Assembly (NCBI RefSeq): GCF_001418335.1
Contig: NZ_LIPP01000093.1
Span: 11,249-45,136, forward strand
From: Streptomyces aurantiacus
GTDB taxonomy: Bacteria > Actinomycetota > Actinomycetes > Streptomycetales > Streptomycetaceae
DNA length: 33,888 nucleotides
Direction of reading: 5' to 3'
The notes under the pieces: generated by a model
Told to the model about the DNA's origin: nothing
The model's input: only the letters and a program-made list of their open reading frames with translations
Databases searched by the model: none
Made by a program: the position numbers and the translations under genes
Shown: positions 7,941 to 15,097 of the stretch, one piece after another
Layout: each line of letters starts with the position of its first letter
Numbering within the stretch: the stretch's first letter is position 1

Positions 7941-9517
7941 GACGGTCCCGCCGCGTGCGTCTGCGCCCGCGCTCCCTGCGCAGCCGCATCGTCCTGATCG
8001 CCGGCCTGCTCGCCACCAGTGCCGTCCTCCTGTGCCAGCTCGCCGGCCTGACCGTCCTGCGCGGCTGGCTCACCGACCAGGTCGACGACCGGCTCTCCCA
8101 CTTCAAGCCCCCCGACCGCCTCTACGAAGACTTCGCCGGCAACCGAACGCCGCGGCCGCAGCCCTCGGACGCCGCCCTGCCCTCGGACTACCGGGTCTAC
8201 TTCTACGACGAGGACGGACGCCTGCTGCGCACGTCTCTGGGAAGCGGCAACAACCCCGGCCCCCGCCTCCCGCAGCGAACAGCCGACCTGCGCCTGCCCA
8301 CCGGGCGGCCGACCACCCTTGCGGCCGAGGACAGCCCCTCGGGCTCCGGCTGGCGAGCGATCGCACTGACGGGGCCCGGCGACATGCGGGCCGTTGTCGC
8401 TCTGCCCCTGGACACCGTGGACGGCGCCACCACCAAGCTCCTGTGGCTCAGCCTCGGCCTCGGTGCGGCCGTAGCCGTCGGAGTCGTCACCCTCGGCAAC
8501 GCCGCCGTCCGCCTCGGACTGCGCCCGCTCACCCGGGTGGAGCACACAGCTCAGCGGATCACCGACGGTGCCGTGGAACTCAACGTTCCCGTGACAGACC
8601 CGGACACCGAGGTCGGCCGACTCGGCACGGCGCTCAACACCATGCTCGACCGCCTGCGCGCCGCCCTGCACCGCACCGAGACCTCCGAAGCACGGTTGCG
8701 CCACTTCATGGCCGACGCCGGACACGAATTGCGCACCCCGCTCACCGCCATCCAGGGCTTCGCCGAACTCCTTCTGGACGAACCCGACATGCCCGGCCGG
8801 CGACGCCGTGAGGCCCACGCCCTGATCGCCCACAACGCCGGCCGCATGAGCCGCCTCGTCGACGACCTGTTCCTCCTCGCCAAGCTCGGCGACACTCCCA
8901 TGAGCCACCGGGAACCCGTCGACCTCCTGTCCCTGGCGGCCGAAACGATCGCCACCGCCGCGATCCGCCACCCCCACCGGGCCATCACCCTGGAGCCGCT
9001 CGCAACCCACTCCGCCGGCCCCGAACGCGATCTCGATGTCATCGAGACGCCCGGCGACCCCCACCAACTCGCCCAGGTACTGGGCAACCTGTTGTCCAAC
9101 GCCTGCATCCACACTCCCGCCGACAGCAGCATCCACGTCCGTATCGGGGCCGCCCGCACCCCCACAGGGAAGGGCCTCGGCAACGGCCGGTCACTGCCGC
9201 CCGGCACACCCGTCTCGGTCATCGAGGTCGCCGACAACGGCCCCGGCATCAAACCCGACGAGGCCCTCAAGGTCTTCGACCGCTTCTACCGCGCCACACC
9301 GCTCGAACCGTCGGCCGACAACCTCGTGGCCGGCCGCGAACCCGGCTCCGGCCTCGGCCTCGCCATCGCCGCCGCCATCGCCACAGCACACGGCGGACGC
9401 CTGGAACTGGACAACCACCCCGACGACGGCTGCACCTTCCGCCTGCTCCTGCCCGAATCGACGACCGCGCCGAAGGACGACACCGATGAGGCTCACCACG
9501 ATCGGGATCACCCGTGA
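7937..9517 (+). CDS. Membrane sensor histidine kinase (pair 2)
   Basis: A 526-residue kinase starting at ATG 7937. TM1 lies at about 17-38 (IVLIAGLLATSAVLLCQLAGL), an extracytoplasmic domain contains VYFYDEDGRLL, and TM2 lies at about 168-190. HAMP follows. The H-box is ADAGHELRTPLTAIQGFAE with His263, the N-box is NLLSNACIHTPAD, and DNGPGIKPDE and GSGLGLAIAAAIA complete the ATPase domain. All catalytic motifs are present. It shares VALPLDTVDGA and the overall sensor layout with the kinase at 1420. The last 32 nt overlap the start of the FAH-like gene, so the three genes 7185-10334 are probably one transcript. Confidence 0.95.
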   Translation: MRRSRRVRLRPRSLRSRIVLIAGLLATSAVLLCQLAGLTVLRGWLTDQVDDRLSHFKPPDRLYEDFAGNRTPRPQPSDAALPSDYRVYFYDEDGRLLRTSLGSGNNPGPRLPQRTADLRLPTGRPTTLAAEDSPSGSGWRAIALTGPGDMRAVVALPLDTVDGATTKLLWLSLGLGAAVAVGVVTLGNAAVRLGLRPLTRVEHTAQRITDGAVELNVPVTDPDTEVGRLGTALNTMLDRLRAALHRTETSEARLRHFMADAGHELRTPLTAIQGFAELLLDEPDMPGRRRREAHALIAHNAGRMSRLVDDLFLLAKLGDTPMSHREPVDLLSLAAETIATAAIRHPHRAITLEPLATHSAGPERDLDVIETPGDPHQLAQVLGNLLSNACIHTPADSSIHVRIGAARTPTGKGLGNGRSLPPGTPVSVIEVADNGPGIKPDEALKVFDRFYRATPLEPSADNLVAGREPGSGLGLAIAAAIATAHGGRLELDNHPDDGCTFRLLLPESTTAPKDDTDEAHHDRDHP

Positions 9518-10334
9518 CCGAACCGCCGCCGCCCGCCTGGACAAGCAGCACCTCACGCTTCTGCCCCACCCCGACGTGGGCGCCCTGCTCGCGTCCGGCA
9601 TGGACTGGGCACAGCGCGCCGCAGCCCACACGGGCGACCAGCTCCCCCTCCACGCCGCCACGACCACGGCGCCCCTGCTCACCCCTGGCAGGCTCATGCA
9701 GATGGGGCCCAACTACCGGACATGCAGCAAGGAACTGAATCAGCAGCACCCCCCGAAGCCGTCCCTGACCATCGTCCGACCGCACACCACCGCAGGGGCG
9801 CAAGCGATCGTGCCACTGCCCGTGTCGCCCGACCAGGGCATGGTCTGGGGCGTGGAACTCGGCGTCGTCGTCTCACGGCACGCCCACCGCATCCCCACGG
9901 CCACGGCTCTCGGCCACGTCGCCGGATACGTCGTCGTCAACCACCTGCGCACTACCGGCAGCACAGTGCCGGTGTCCGAGTCCCGGTCCGGCCCGCGGAC
10001 CCGTCCCGCCCGCTCCGTTCTCCTCATCGGGCCTACTCTCGTCACCACCGACAACGTTCCACTGGGAGGGCGGGGACTGACGCTGACGGCCAGACTCGAC
10101 GGTCGGCTCCTCCAGAAGGCCAACACCTCCGAGCTGCACTTCGACGTCGCCACCCTTGTCGCCCACGCCAGTACCCTGACCACCCTGCTGCCCGGCGACC
10201 TCATCACCACCGGCACACCGGGCGGCACCCTCGATCACCCCCTCGAACCGGGCCAGAACCTCCATGTCGCCATCAAAGGCCTGGGTGACATCACAACCGG
10301 CTTGACAGCGGCTGAAACTGAAGCACGCAGGTGA
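9486..10334 (+). CDS. Fumarylacetoacetate hydrolase-family protein, probably catalytically altered
   Basis: A 282-residue protein from ATG 9486, inside the end of the kinase gene. The fold is recognisable by MQMGPNYRTCSKE (family pattern G-x-NY-x-x-H/C), VAGYVVVNH, SELHFDVATLVAHAS and GDLITTGTPGG near the C-terminus. The family usually has an E-x-E metal pair followed by a D in an NDxxARD-like motif. Here the E-x-E site reads GVE (Gly122, Glu124) and the Asp position reads NHLRTT (His153). Two of three expected Mg ligands are therefore replaced, and normal C-C hydrolase activity is doubtful. Its linkage to a two-component system rather than a catabolic operon is also unusual. It converges on the minus-strand CoA-transferase genes with only 28 nt between them. 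Confidence 0.8.
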   Translation: MRLTTIGITRDRTAAARLDKQHLTLLPHPDVGALLASGMDWAQRAAAHTGDQLPLHAATTTAPLLTPGRLMQMGPNYRTCSKELNQQHPPKPSLTIVRPHTTAGAQAIVPLPVSPDQGMVWGVELGVVVSRHAHRIPTATALGHVAGYVVVNHLRTTGSTVPVSESRSGPRTRPARSVLLIGPTLVTTDNVPLGGRGLTLTARLDGRLLQKANTSELHFDVATLVAHASTLTTLLPGDLITTGTPGGTLDHPLEPGQNLHVAIKGLGDITTGLTAAETEARR

Positions 10335-10362
10335 GCAGAAGAGCCGTCTGCGCAAGCAGTCC

Positions 10363-11052
10363 TCAGGTCCCGCCCGAAGGAGACAGCGTGACTTCAAGGC
10401 GCTGCGCGAGGTCGTCGTACGGAATACCGAAGGTCTCAAGGACAGTGGCGCCCCCGGGACCGACCTGGAACGTCGCGAAGTCCGTGTAGACGCGGTCGAC
10501 GCAGCCGGCGCCGGTGAGCGGGTAGGTGCACTCCGGGACCAGTTTGGGCACGCCGTGCTTGTCGAACAGCGTCATCATCACGAACACCCGCTTGGCGCCG
10601 ATCGCCAGGTCCATCGCCCCGCCGACGGCTGGGACGGCCCCGGGGGAGCCGGTGTGCCAGTTGGCGAGGTCGCCGGCCGAGGACACCTGGAAGGCGCCCA
10701 GTACGCAGATGTCGAGATGGCCGCCGCGCATCATGGCGAAGGAGTCGGCGTGGTGGAAGTAGGCGGCTCCCGGCAGTTCGGTAACCGGGATCTTGCCCGC
10801 GTTGATGAGATCGGGATCGATCTGCCCGTCCTGGGCCGCCGGGCCCATGTTGAGCATGCCGTTCTCGGTGTGCAGCACCACCCCCGCCTCCTGCGGAAGG
10901 TGGTCGGCCACCAGCGTCGGCCGGCCGATGCCCAGATTGACGTAGGAACCGTGCGGGATGTCACGCGCCACCCGCGCGGCCATCTCGTGCTGGGTCAGCG
11001 GCCCCCGGCCGAGATGCTCCACGAGGGACGGAGGCGAGATCGTCGGATTCAT
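10363..11052 (-). CDS. pcaJ: 3-oxoadipate CoA-transferase, beta subunit
   Basis: A 229-residue subunit starting at the ATG whose complement is 11050-11052. That ATG overlaps the alpha-subunit stop (ATGA). The class I CoA-transferase signatures are YVNLGIGRPT, VVLHTENGMLNMGP with the catalytic Glu63, MMRGGHLDICVLGAFQVS, GDLANW and GGAMDLAIGAKRV. The enzyme moves CoA from succinyl-CoA to 3-oxoadipate in the last steps of the beta-ketoadipate pathway. The substrate assignment is an inference from the adjacent thiolase and the nearby hydroxyquinol genes, since SCOT-type enzymes share these motifs. The gene ends 28 nt from the converging FAH-like gene; no clear terminator is visible between them. 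Confidence 0.88.
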   Translation of the reverse strand: MNPTISPPSLVEHLGRGPLTQHEMAARVARDIPHGSYVNLGIGRPTLVADHLPQEAGVVLHTENGMLNMGPAAQDGQIDPDLINAGKIPVTELPGAAYFHHADSFAMMRGGHLDICVLGAFQVSSAGDLANWHTGSPGAVPAVGGAMDLAIGAKRVFVMMTLFDKHGVPKLVPECTYPLTGAGCVDRVYTDFATFQVGPGGATVLETFGIPYDDLAQRLEVTLSPSGGT

Positions 11053-11720
11053 GCTGCTGGCACCACCTTGACGACGCGGTCGACGTAGATGCTCGGGGTC
11101 ACCACGGCCTCGGGATCGAGCACGCCGGTATCGACGATCTCGTGCACCTGGGCCACGACCGTGGTCGCCGCCGTGGCCATGACCGGCCCGAAGTTGCGGG
11201 CGGTCCTGCGGTAGACGAGGTTGCCCATCCGGTCGGCCCGGTGGGCACCGATCAGCGCGACGTCCCCCTTGATCGGGTATTCCAGGACGTGCGTGCGGCC
11301 CGCTATCTCCCGGGTCTCCTTGCCCTCGGCGAGCAGGGTGCCCGCCCCGGTGGGGGAGTAGAACGCGCCGATCCCGGCACCGGCCGCGCGCAGCCGTTCG
11401 GCGAGCGTGCCCTGCGGGGCCACCTCCAGTTCGACGCGTCCCTCGCGGTACAACCGGTCGAAGACCCACGAGTCGGACTGCCGGGGGAACGAGCACACGA
11501 TCCGGCGCACCCGTCCCTTGTCCAGCAGGGCCGCGAGCCCGGTGTCGCCGTTTCCGGCGTTGTTCGACACCACCGTCAGCTCGGTCGCGCCCAGCCGGAT
11601 GAGCGCCTCGATCAGCTCGACCGGCATGCCGGCCATGCCGAACCCGCCCACCAGCACGGTCGAGCCGTCCTCGATCCCGGCGACGGCCTCATCGGGATCC
11701 CCGCACACCCGAACGCTCAT
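11049..11720 (-). CDS. pcaI: 3-oxoadipate CoA-transferase, alpha subunit
   Basis: A 223-residue subunit. The frame is open upstream, but the ATG complementary to 11718-11720 gives the standard N-terminus and overlaps the thiolase stop by four bases. Motifs include TVLVGGFGMAGMPVELIEAL, TVVSNNAGNGDTGLAALL, FYSPTGAGTLLAEGKE and the terminal YVDRVVKVV. It forms a heterotetramer with the beta subunit, which supplies the active Glu. The tight thiolase-alpha-beta coupling implies stoichiometric translation from a single mRNA that starts upstream of 12907. Confidence 0.88.
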   Translation of the reverse strand: MSVRVCGDPDEAVAGIEDGSTVLVGGFGMAGMPVELIEALIRLGATELTVVSNNAGNGDTGLAALLDKGRVRRIVCSFPRQSDSWVFDRLYREGRVELEVAPQGTLAERLRAAGAGIGAFYSPTGAGTLLAEGKETREIAGRTHVLEYPIKGDVALIGAHRADRMGNLVYRRTARNFGPVMATAATTVVAQVHEIVDTGVLDPEAVVTPSIYVDRVVKVVPAA

Positions 11721-12907
11721 GCCGCACTCTCCAGGACCACGGCCAACGCCTGTCCGACGCCGATGCAGATCGCGGCGACTCCCCACCGCTGTCCCGACGC
11801 GCGCAGACGCGCGGCCAGCGTGCCGAGGATCCGGCCGCCCGAGGCCCCGAGCGGATGGCCGAGGGCGATGGCGCCGCCCTGGGTGTTCACGATCGCAGGG
11901 TCGATCTTCCAGGCGTCCACGCAGGCCAGGGACTGGACGGCGAAGGCCTCGTTGAGCTCGACCGCCGACACGTCGGCCCAGGAGATCCCGGCCCGCTTCA
12001 GCGCCCGCTCGGCCGCCTCGACCGGCGCGAACCCGAACATCTGCGGTTCGAGCGCCGACACCCCGCGCCCGGCGATCCGGGCCAGCGGCCCGCTGCCGAT
12101 GCGGGAGGCGGCCGCCTCGGAGCCGATCAGCACGGCGGACGCACCGTCGCTGAGTGGTGAGGCGTTGCCTGCCGTGATGCGGCCGTCGGTCCGGAAGGAC
12201 GGTTTGAGGCCGGCCAGCTTCTGCGGAGTGGATCCGGGCCGGATTCCCTCGTCCCGGGACAGGACGGTTTCGCCGTCCGCCATGACCGGTACCACCAGGT
12301 CGTCGTAGAAGCCGGACTCCCAGGCGGCGTGCGCGAGGGTGTGGGAGCGGGCGGCGAACTCGTCCTGGCGCTCCCTGGGTATCCGGAAGCGGTCGGCGAG
12401 CTGCTCGTTGGCCTCACCGAGGGAGACGGTCCATTCCTTCGGCATCCGTTCGTTGACCTGTCGCCAGCCCAGGGTGGTCGACAGGGCGGTCACATGGCCG
12501 GCGGGGAAGGCCCGGGACGGCTTGGGCAGTACCCACGGTGCCCGGGTCATCGACTCCACCCCACCCGTCAGGACGATGTCGGCGTCACCGCTCTCCACGG
12601 CGCGCGAGCCCATGATCGCCGCGTCGAGGGAGGAGCCGCAGAGACGGTTCACGGTCGTCGCGGGCACCGTCGGCGGCAGCCCCGCCAGGAGGACCGCCAT
12701 CCGGCCGACGTTGCGGTTGTCCTCGCCCGCACCGTTGACGTTGCCCCAGATCACGTCGTCGAGGGCGGCGGGATCGAGCGTGGGCACCTTGCCCAGCACC
12801 GCCGAGACCGCGGTGGCGGCAAGGTCGTCGGGCCTGATCTCGGCGAGTGCCCCGCCGTAACGGCCGAAGGGTGTTCGCACTGCGCTGTAAAGGAAGCTGG
12901 CAACCAT
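11717..12907 (-). CDS. pcaF: Thiolase, probably 3-oxoadipyl-CoA thiolase
   Basis: A 396-residue thiolase with the acylated Cys90 in VNRLCGSSLDA, the signature GGVESMTRAPW, the late His in GGAIALGHPLGASG and the second Cys in AICIGVGQA. It would split 3-oxoadipyl-CoA to succinyl-CoA and acetyl-CoA. The active-site motifs alone do not separate PcaF from other acetyl-CoA acyltransferases; the coupled CoA-transferase genes favour PcaF. No ribosome-binding site precedes the ATG (complement 12905-12907). A promoter-like -10 ends only 7 bases upstream, which suggests a leaderless mRNA. The gene is divergent from the LysR gene at 12991. Confidence 0.88.
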   Translation of the reverse strand: MVASFLYSAVRTPFGRYGGALAEIRPDDLAATAVSAVLGKVPTLDPAALDDVIWGNVNGAGEDNRNVGRMAVLLAGLPPTVPATTVNRLCGSSLDAAIMGSRAVESGDADIVLTGGVESMTRAPWVLPKPSRAFPAGHVTALSTTLGWRQVNERMPKEWTVSLGEANEQLADRFRIPRERQDEFAARSHTLAHAAWESGFYDDLVVPVMADGETVLSRDEGIRPGSTPQKLAGLKPSFRTDGRITAGNASPLSDGASAVLIGSEAAASRIGSGPLARIAGRGVSALEPQMFGFAPVEAAERALKRAGISWADVSAVELNEAFAVQSLACVDAWKIDPAIVNTQGGAIALGHPLGASGGRILGTLAARLRASGQRWGVAAICIGVGQALAVVLESAA

Positions 12908-12914
12908 GGAAGCG

Positions 12915-12944
12915 ACGCTAGGGCGCCTGATTAATCACGTCCAA
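12915..12944 (-). promoter_or_regulatory. Likely leaderless promoter of the pcaF-pcaI-pcaJ operon
   Basis: Read on the minus strand, TTGGAC (12944-12939) and TAGCGT (12920-12915) are spaced by 18 bp, a good fit to a Streptomyces vegetative promoter. The expected start point, about 7 nt downstream, falls at the thiolase ATG (12907). The palindrome at 12928-12937 lies between the -35 and -10 elements. Confidence 0.55.
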
Positions 12945-12968
12945 TATCTATTGACGCATGATTAATCA
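12928..12968. promoter_or_regulatory. Paired palindromes, probable LysR operator
   Basis: Two identical, perfectly palindromic copies of TGATTAATCA lie at 12928-12937 and 12959-12968, 31 bp start to start (about three helical turns). Each sits 20-22 bp from the start codon it faces (thiolase ATG and LysR ATG). The AT-rich sequence stands out in this GC-rich genome. LysR regulators typically bind such ATTAAT-containing sites in the divergent promoter, so control by the adjacent gene product is the natural inference. Confidence 0.7.
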
Positions 12969-12990
12969 CCAACGGGGATAAGCTGTGGTC

Positions 12991-13893
12991 ATGGAGCTGC
13001 GACAGATCCGCTACGTCCTCGCACTCGCCGAGGAGTGCCACTTCGGCCGCGCCGCCGAGCGGCTCCACGTCGCCCAGTCCGCCCTCTCTCAGCAGCTCAA
13101 GCAGTTGGAGCGCGAGCTGGGCACGACGCTGTTCACACGGTCGACGAGGAGGGTCGAACTCACCGAGGCCGGCCGTCAACTGGTTGCCCATGGACGGTCG
13201 ATCCTGGCCGAGGTCGGACGAGCCGAGGAGCAGATGACGCTGCTCGCCACCGGTCGGGCAGGGCGGGTATCCATCGGCTTCGTCGGCACAGCCACGTACG
13301 ACGTCCTGCCGCAGATCGCCCGGCGGGTGCGGGAACAGCTCCCGGACGTGGCCCTCGAACTGCACGGTGAACTGCTCAACCCCGCGCTGGTCGAGGGCCT
13401 TCGGGACGGCACCTACGACCTCGCGCTGCTGCGCTCCGACACCCTGCCGGACGGCGGCCTGAACATCACCGCCCTGCGGTCCGAACGGCTGGTCGCCGCG
13501 CTTCCCGCCGGACACCGGCTGGCCGGCCGGAGCCGGGTCGCCCTCGCGGAACTCGCCGACGAGCCATTCGTCGTCCATCCCTCTCAGGGCCGGTCCTCCA
13601 TGCACGGTCGGGTCCTCGCCGCCTGCGCCGGTGCCGGCTTCGTGCCCTCACCGTTGACGGAGGTGGGCGAGACCTCCACCCTCGTCGTCTTCGTCGCGGC
13701 CGGCCACGGTGTCGCCCTGGTCCCGGAATCGGTACAGAGCCTCCGTCTCGACAGGGTCGTCTACGTCCCGCTCGCCGAGACCGAGACCGTCACCCTTGGG
13801 CTCGCACGCCGACCGCTGCGGAACTCGCGGGCCACGGAACGGATAGCGGCGATGATCGAGCAGTACATGTCGGGCAGCACCGGGCAGCGGTAG
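12991..13893 (+). CDS. LysR-family transcriptional regulator
   Basis: A 300-residue regulator. ATG 12991 gives the normal family start MELRQIRYVLALAEE; a GTG at 12985 is an alternative. The winged helix-turn-helix at about residues 1-60 carries FGRAAERLHVAQSALSQQLKQ and ELGTTLFTRSTRRVELTEAG. An effector-binding periplasmic-binding-like domain covers about 90-290 (VSIGFVGTATYDVLP, ALLRSDTLPDGG, VFVAAGHGVALVP). It is transcribed divergently from pcaFIJ across paired palindromes, so it most likely responds to a pathway intermediate and controls those genes and itself. The effector cannot be read from sequence. Confidence 0.92.
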   Translation: MELRQIRYVLALAEECHFGRAAERLHVAQSALSQQLKQLERELGTTLFTRSTRRVELTEAGRQLVAHGRSILAEVGRAEEQMTLLATGRAGRVSIGFVGTATYDVLPQIARRVREQLPDVALELHGELLNPALVEGLRDGTYDLALLRSDTLPDGGLNITALRSERLVAALPAGHRLAGRSRVALAELADEPFVVHPSQGRSSMHGRVLAACAGAGFVPSPLTEVGETSTLVVFVAAGHGVALVPESVQSLRLDRVVYVPLAETETVTLGLARRPLRNSRATERIAAMIEQYMSGSTGQR

Positions 13894-14021
13894 GCGGGAC
13901 GCCGAAGGCGGCGACGACCGGTGTACGGAACCGGAAGCCCGGCGGTACTCTCCGGTCCTTGGTCTACACGCGCCCCCGACGCACACCGTGGTGGCGTCGG
14001 TATCGAGCAGGCAGGTGCAGC

Positions 14022-14969
14022 ATGGTCGGCGCCGTCAGGATTCCCAGAGCCCATCGCTTCGCCACGGCGCAGATCGAGCCGGACCGTCAGGTGGAGCTCT
14101 GGGAGCGGCACAACGCGGAGTCCTTGATCGCCCTGGTCTGCCGGCCGCCGGTGAACCGGTCGTTCGCGGCTGTAGAGGTGAACCTCCAGCTCGAGCGGGT
14201 CCATCTCGCCCGGGTACGGGGGACTCGACACGTGGTCGAGCGGTCTGCCGAGCTGGTCGAGGCCAAGCCCACCGAGGCGATCGCCGTCTATATGACCATC
14301 ACGGGTGAGGCGGTCTTCGAGCAGGACGGACACCGTCAGGTGCTGCGGCCGGGGCAGCTCCTCGTCTGCGATGCCGACCGTCCCTTTCTCCGTGGGTTCG
14401 GCCGAGGACTGGAGGAACTGGCGGTGAAGGTTCCCCGTTCGGAGTTCTCCGCGCTCACCGGCCTGGCGACCGTGCCCACGCCCGTCGTCGTCGACGCGGG
14501 CCCCGGCGAGAACGCGCACGGTCGGGCCCTGGCCCGGCTCGCGGCACGGGCGGTGCGCCGGGATCGCCCTGTGCCGGCGGACGAGCAGGCAGTCGTCGAA
14601 CTCGTAGCGGTGCTCGCCGCCTCCGACCACGTCGGCCTGCCGGTGGCACACAGAGTGTCGGCTCGGACGTTCATCGAGGAGCACATCACCGATCCGACGC
14701 TCCGTGCGGCCGATATCGCGTCCGGCACGGGCATCAGTGAGCGACATCTGTCGCGTCTGTTCGCTGCCGCAGGCACCAGTGTGCCCGGACACATCCTCTC
14801 GCGTCGGCTGGACGCGGCGTACAGCATGCTGACCTGCGATCCGGCCAGAGGCCTCCGCACGTCGGACGTGGCAGCGCGGTGCGGCTTCACGTCCGTCGCG
14901 TACTTCTCCCGCACCTTTCGCGAGCGGTTCGGCGTCACCGCCGGTGAGATCCGAGCCGGGTCCGCCTGA
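14022..14969 (+). CDS. AraC-family transcriptional regulator (AraC-binding-like N-terminal domain)
   Basis: About 315 residues from ATG 14022; the frame is open upstream to about 13959, but that segment looks non-coding. The N-terminal ligand-binding domain (about 30-180) resembles the NphR-type AraC_binding_2 fold, with VHLARVRGTRHVVERS, AIAVYMTITGEA and LRPGQLLVCDADRPF. The C-terminal double helix-turn-helix covers about 215-312, with LRAADIASGTGISERHLSRL and VAARCGFTSVAYFSRTFRE. It lies 128 nt upstream of, and in the same direction as, the hydroxylase-maleylacetate reductase-dioxygenase genes, so it is the probable activator of that operon. The start is uncertain because no strong ribosome site precedes it. 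Confidence 0.88.
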   Translation: MVGAVRIPRAHRFATAQIEPDRQVELWERHNAESLIALVCRPPVNRSFAAVEVNLQLERVHLARVRGTRHVVERSAELVEAKPTEAIAVYMTITGEAVFEQDGHRQVLRPGQLLVCDADRPFLRGFGRGLEELAVKVPRSEFSALTGLATVPTPVVVDAGPGENAHGRALARLAARAVRRDRPVPADEQAVVELVAVLAASDHVGLPVAHRVSARTFIEEHITDPTLRAADIASGTGISERHLSRLFAAAGTSVPGHILSRRLDAAYSMLTCDPARGLRTSDVAARCGFTSVAYFSRTFRERFGVTAGEIRAGSA

Positions 14970-15097
14970 CCGGCCGCGTCCCACGATGCTCATTTCCGCC
15001 ATCTCGGTCCGGATCGTTGGGTCGGCCCGGGTGTGCCCGCCGACACTCGTACGCACCAACCCGGTGCCCTTGTCCGGGACGAGGAAAGGTGTGGCAC

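Noticed and set aside
14981..15022. Imperfect inverted repeat cccacgat / atcgttggg upstream of the hydroxylase
   Set aside because: One arm has an extra base and the spacing is long; too weak to call an AraC operator.
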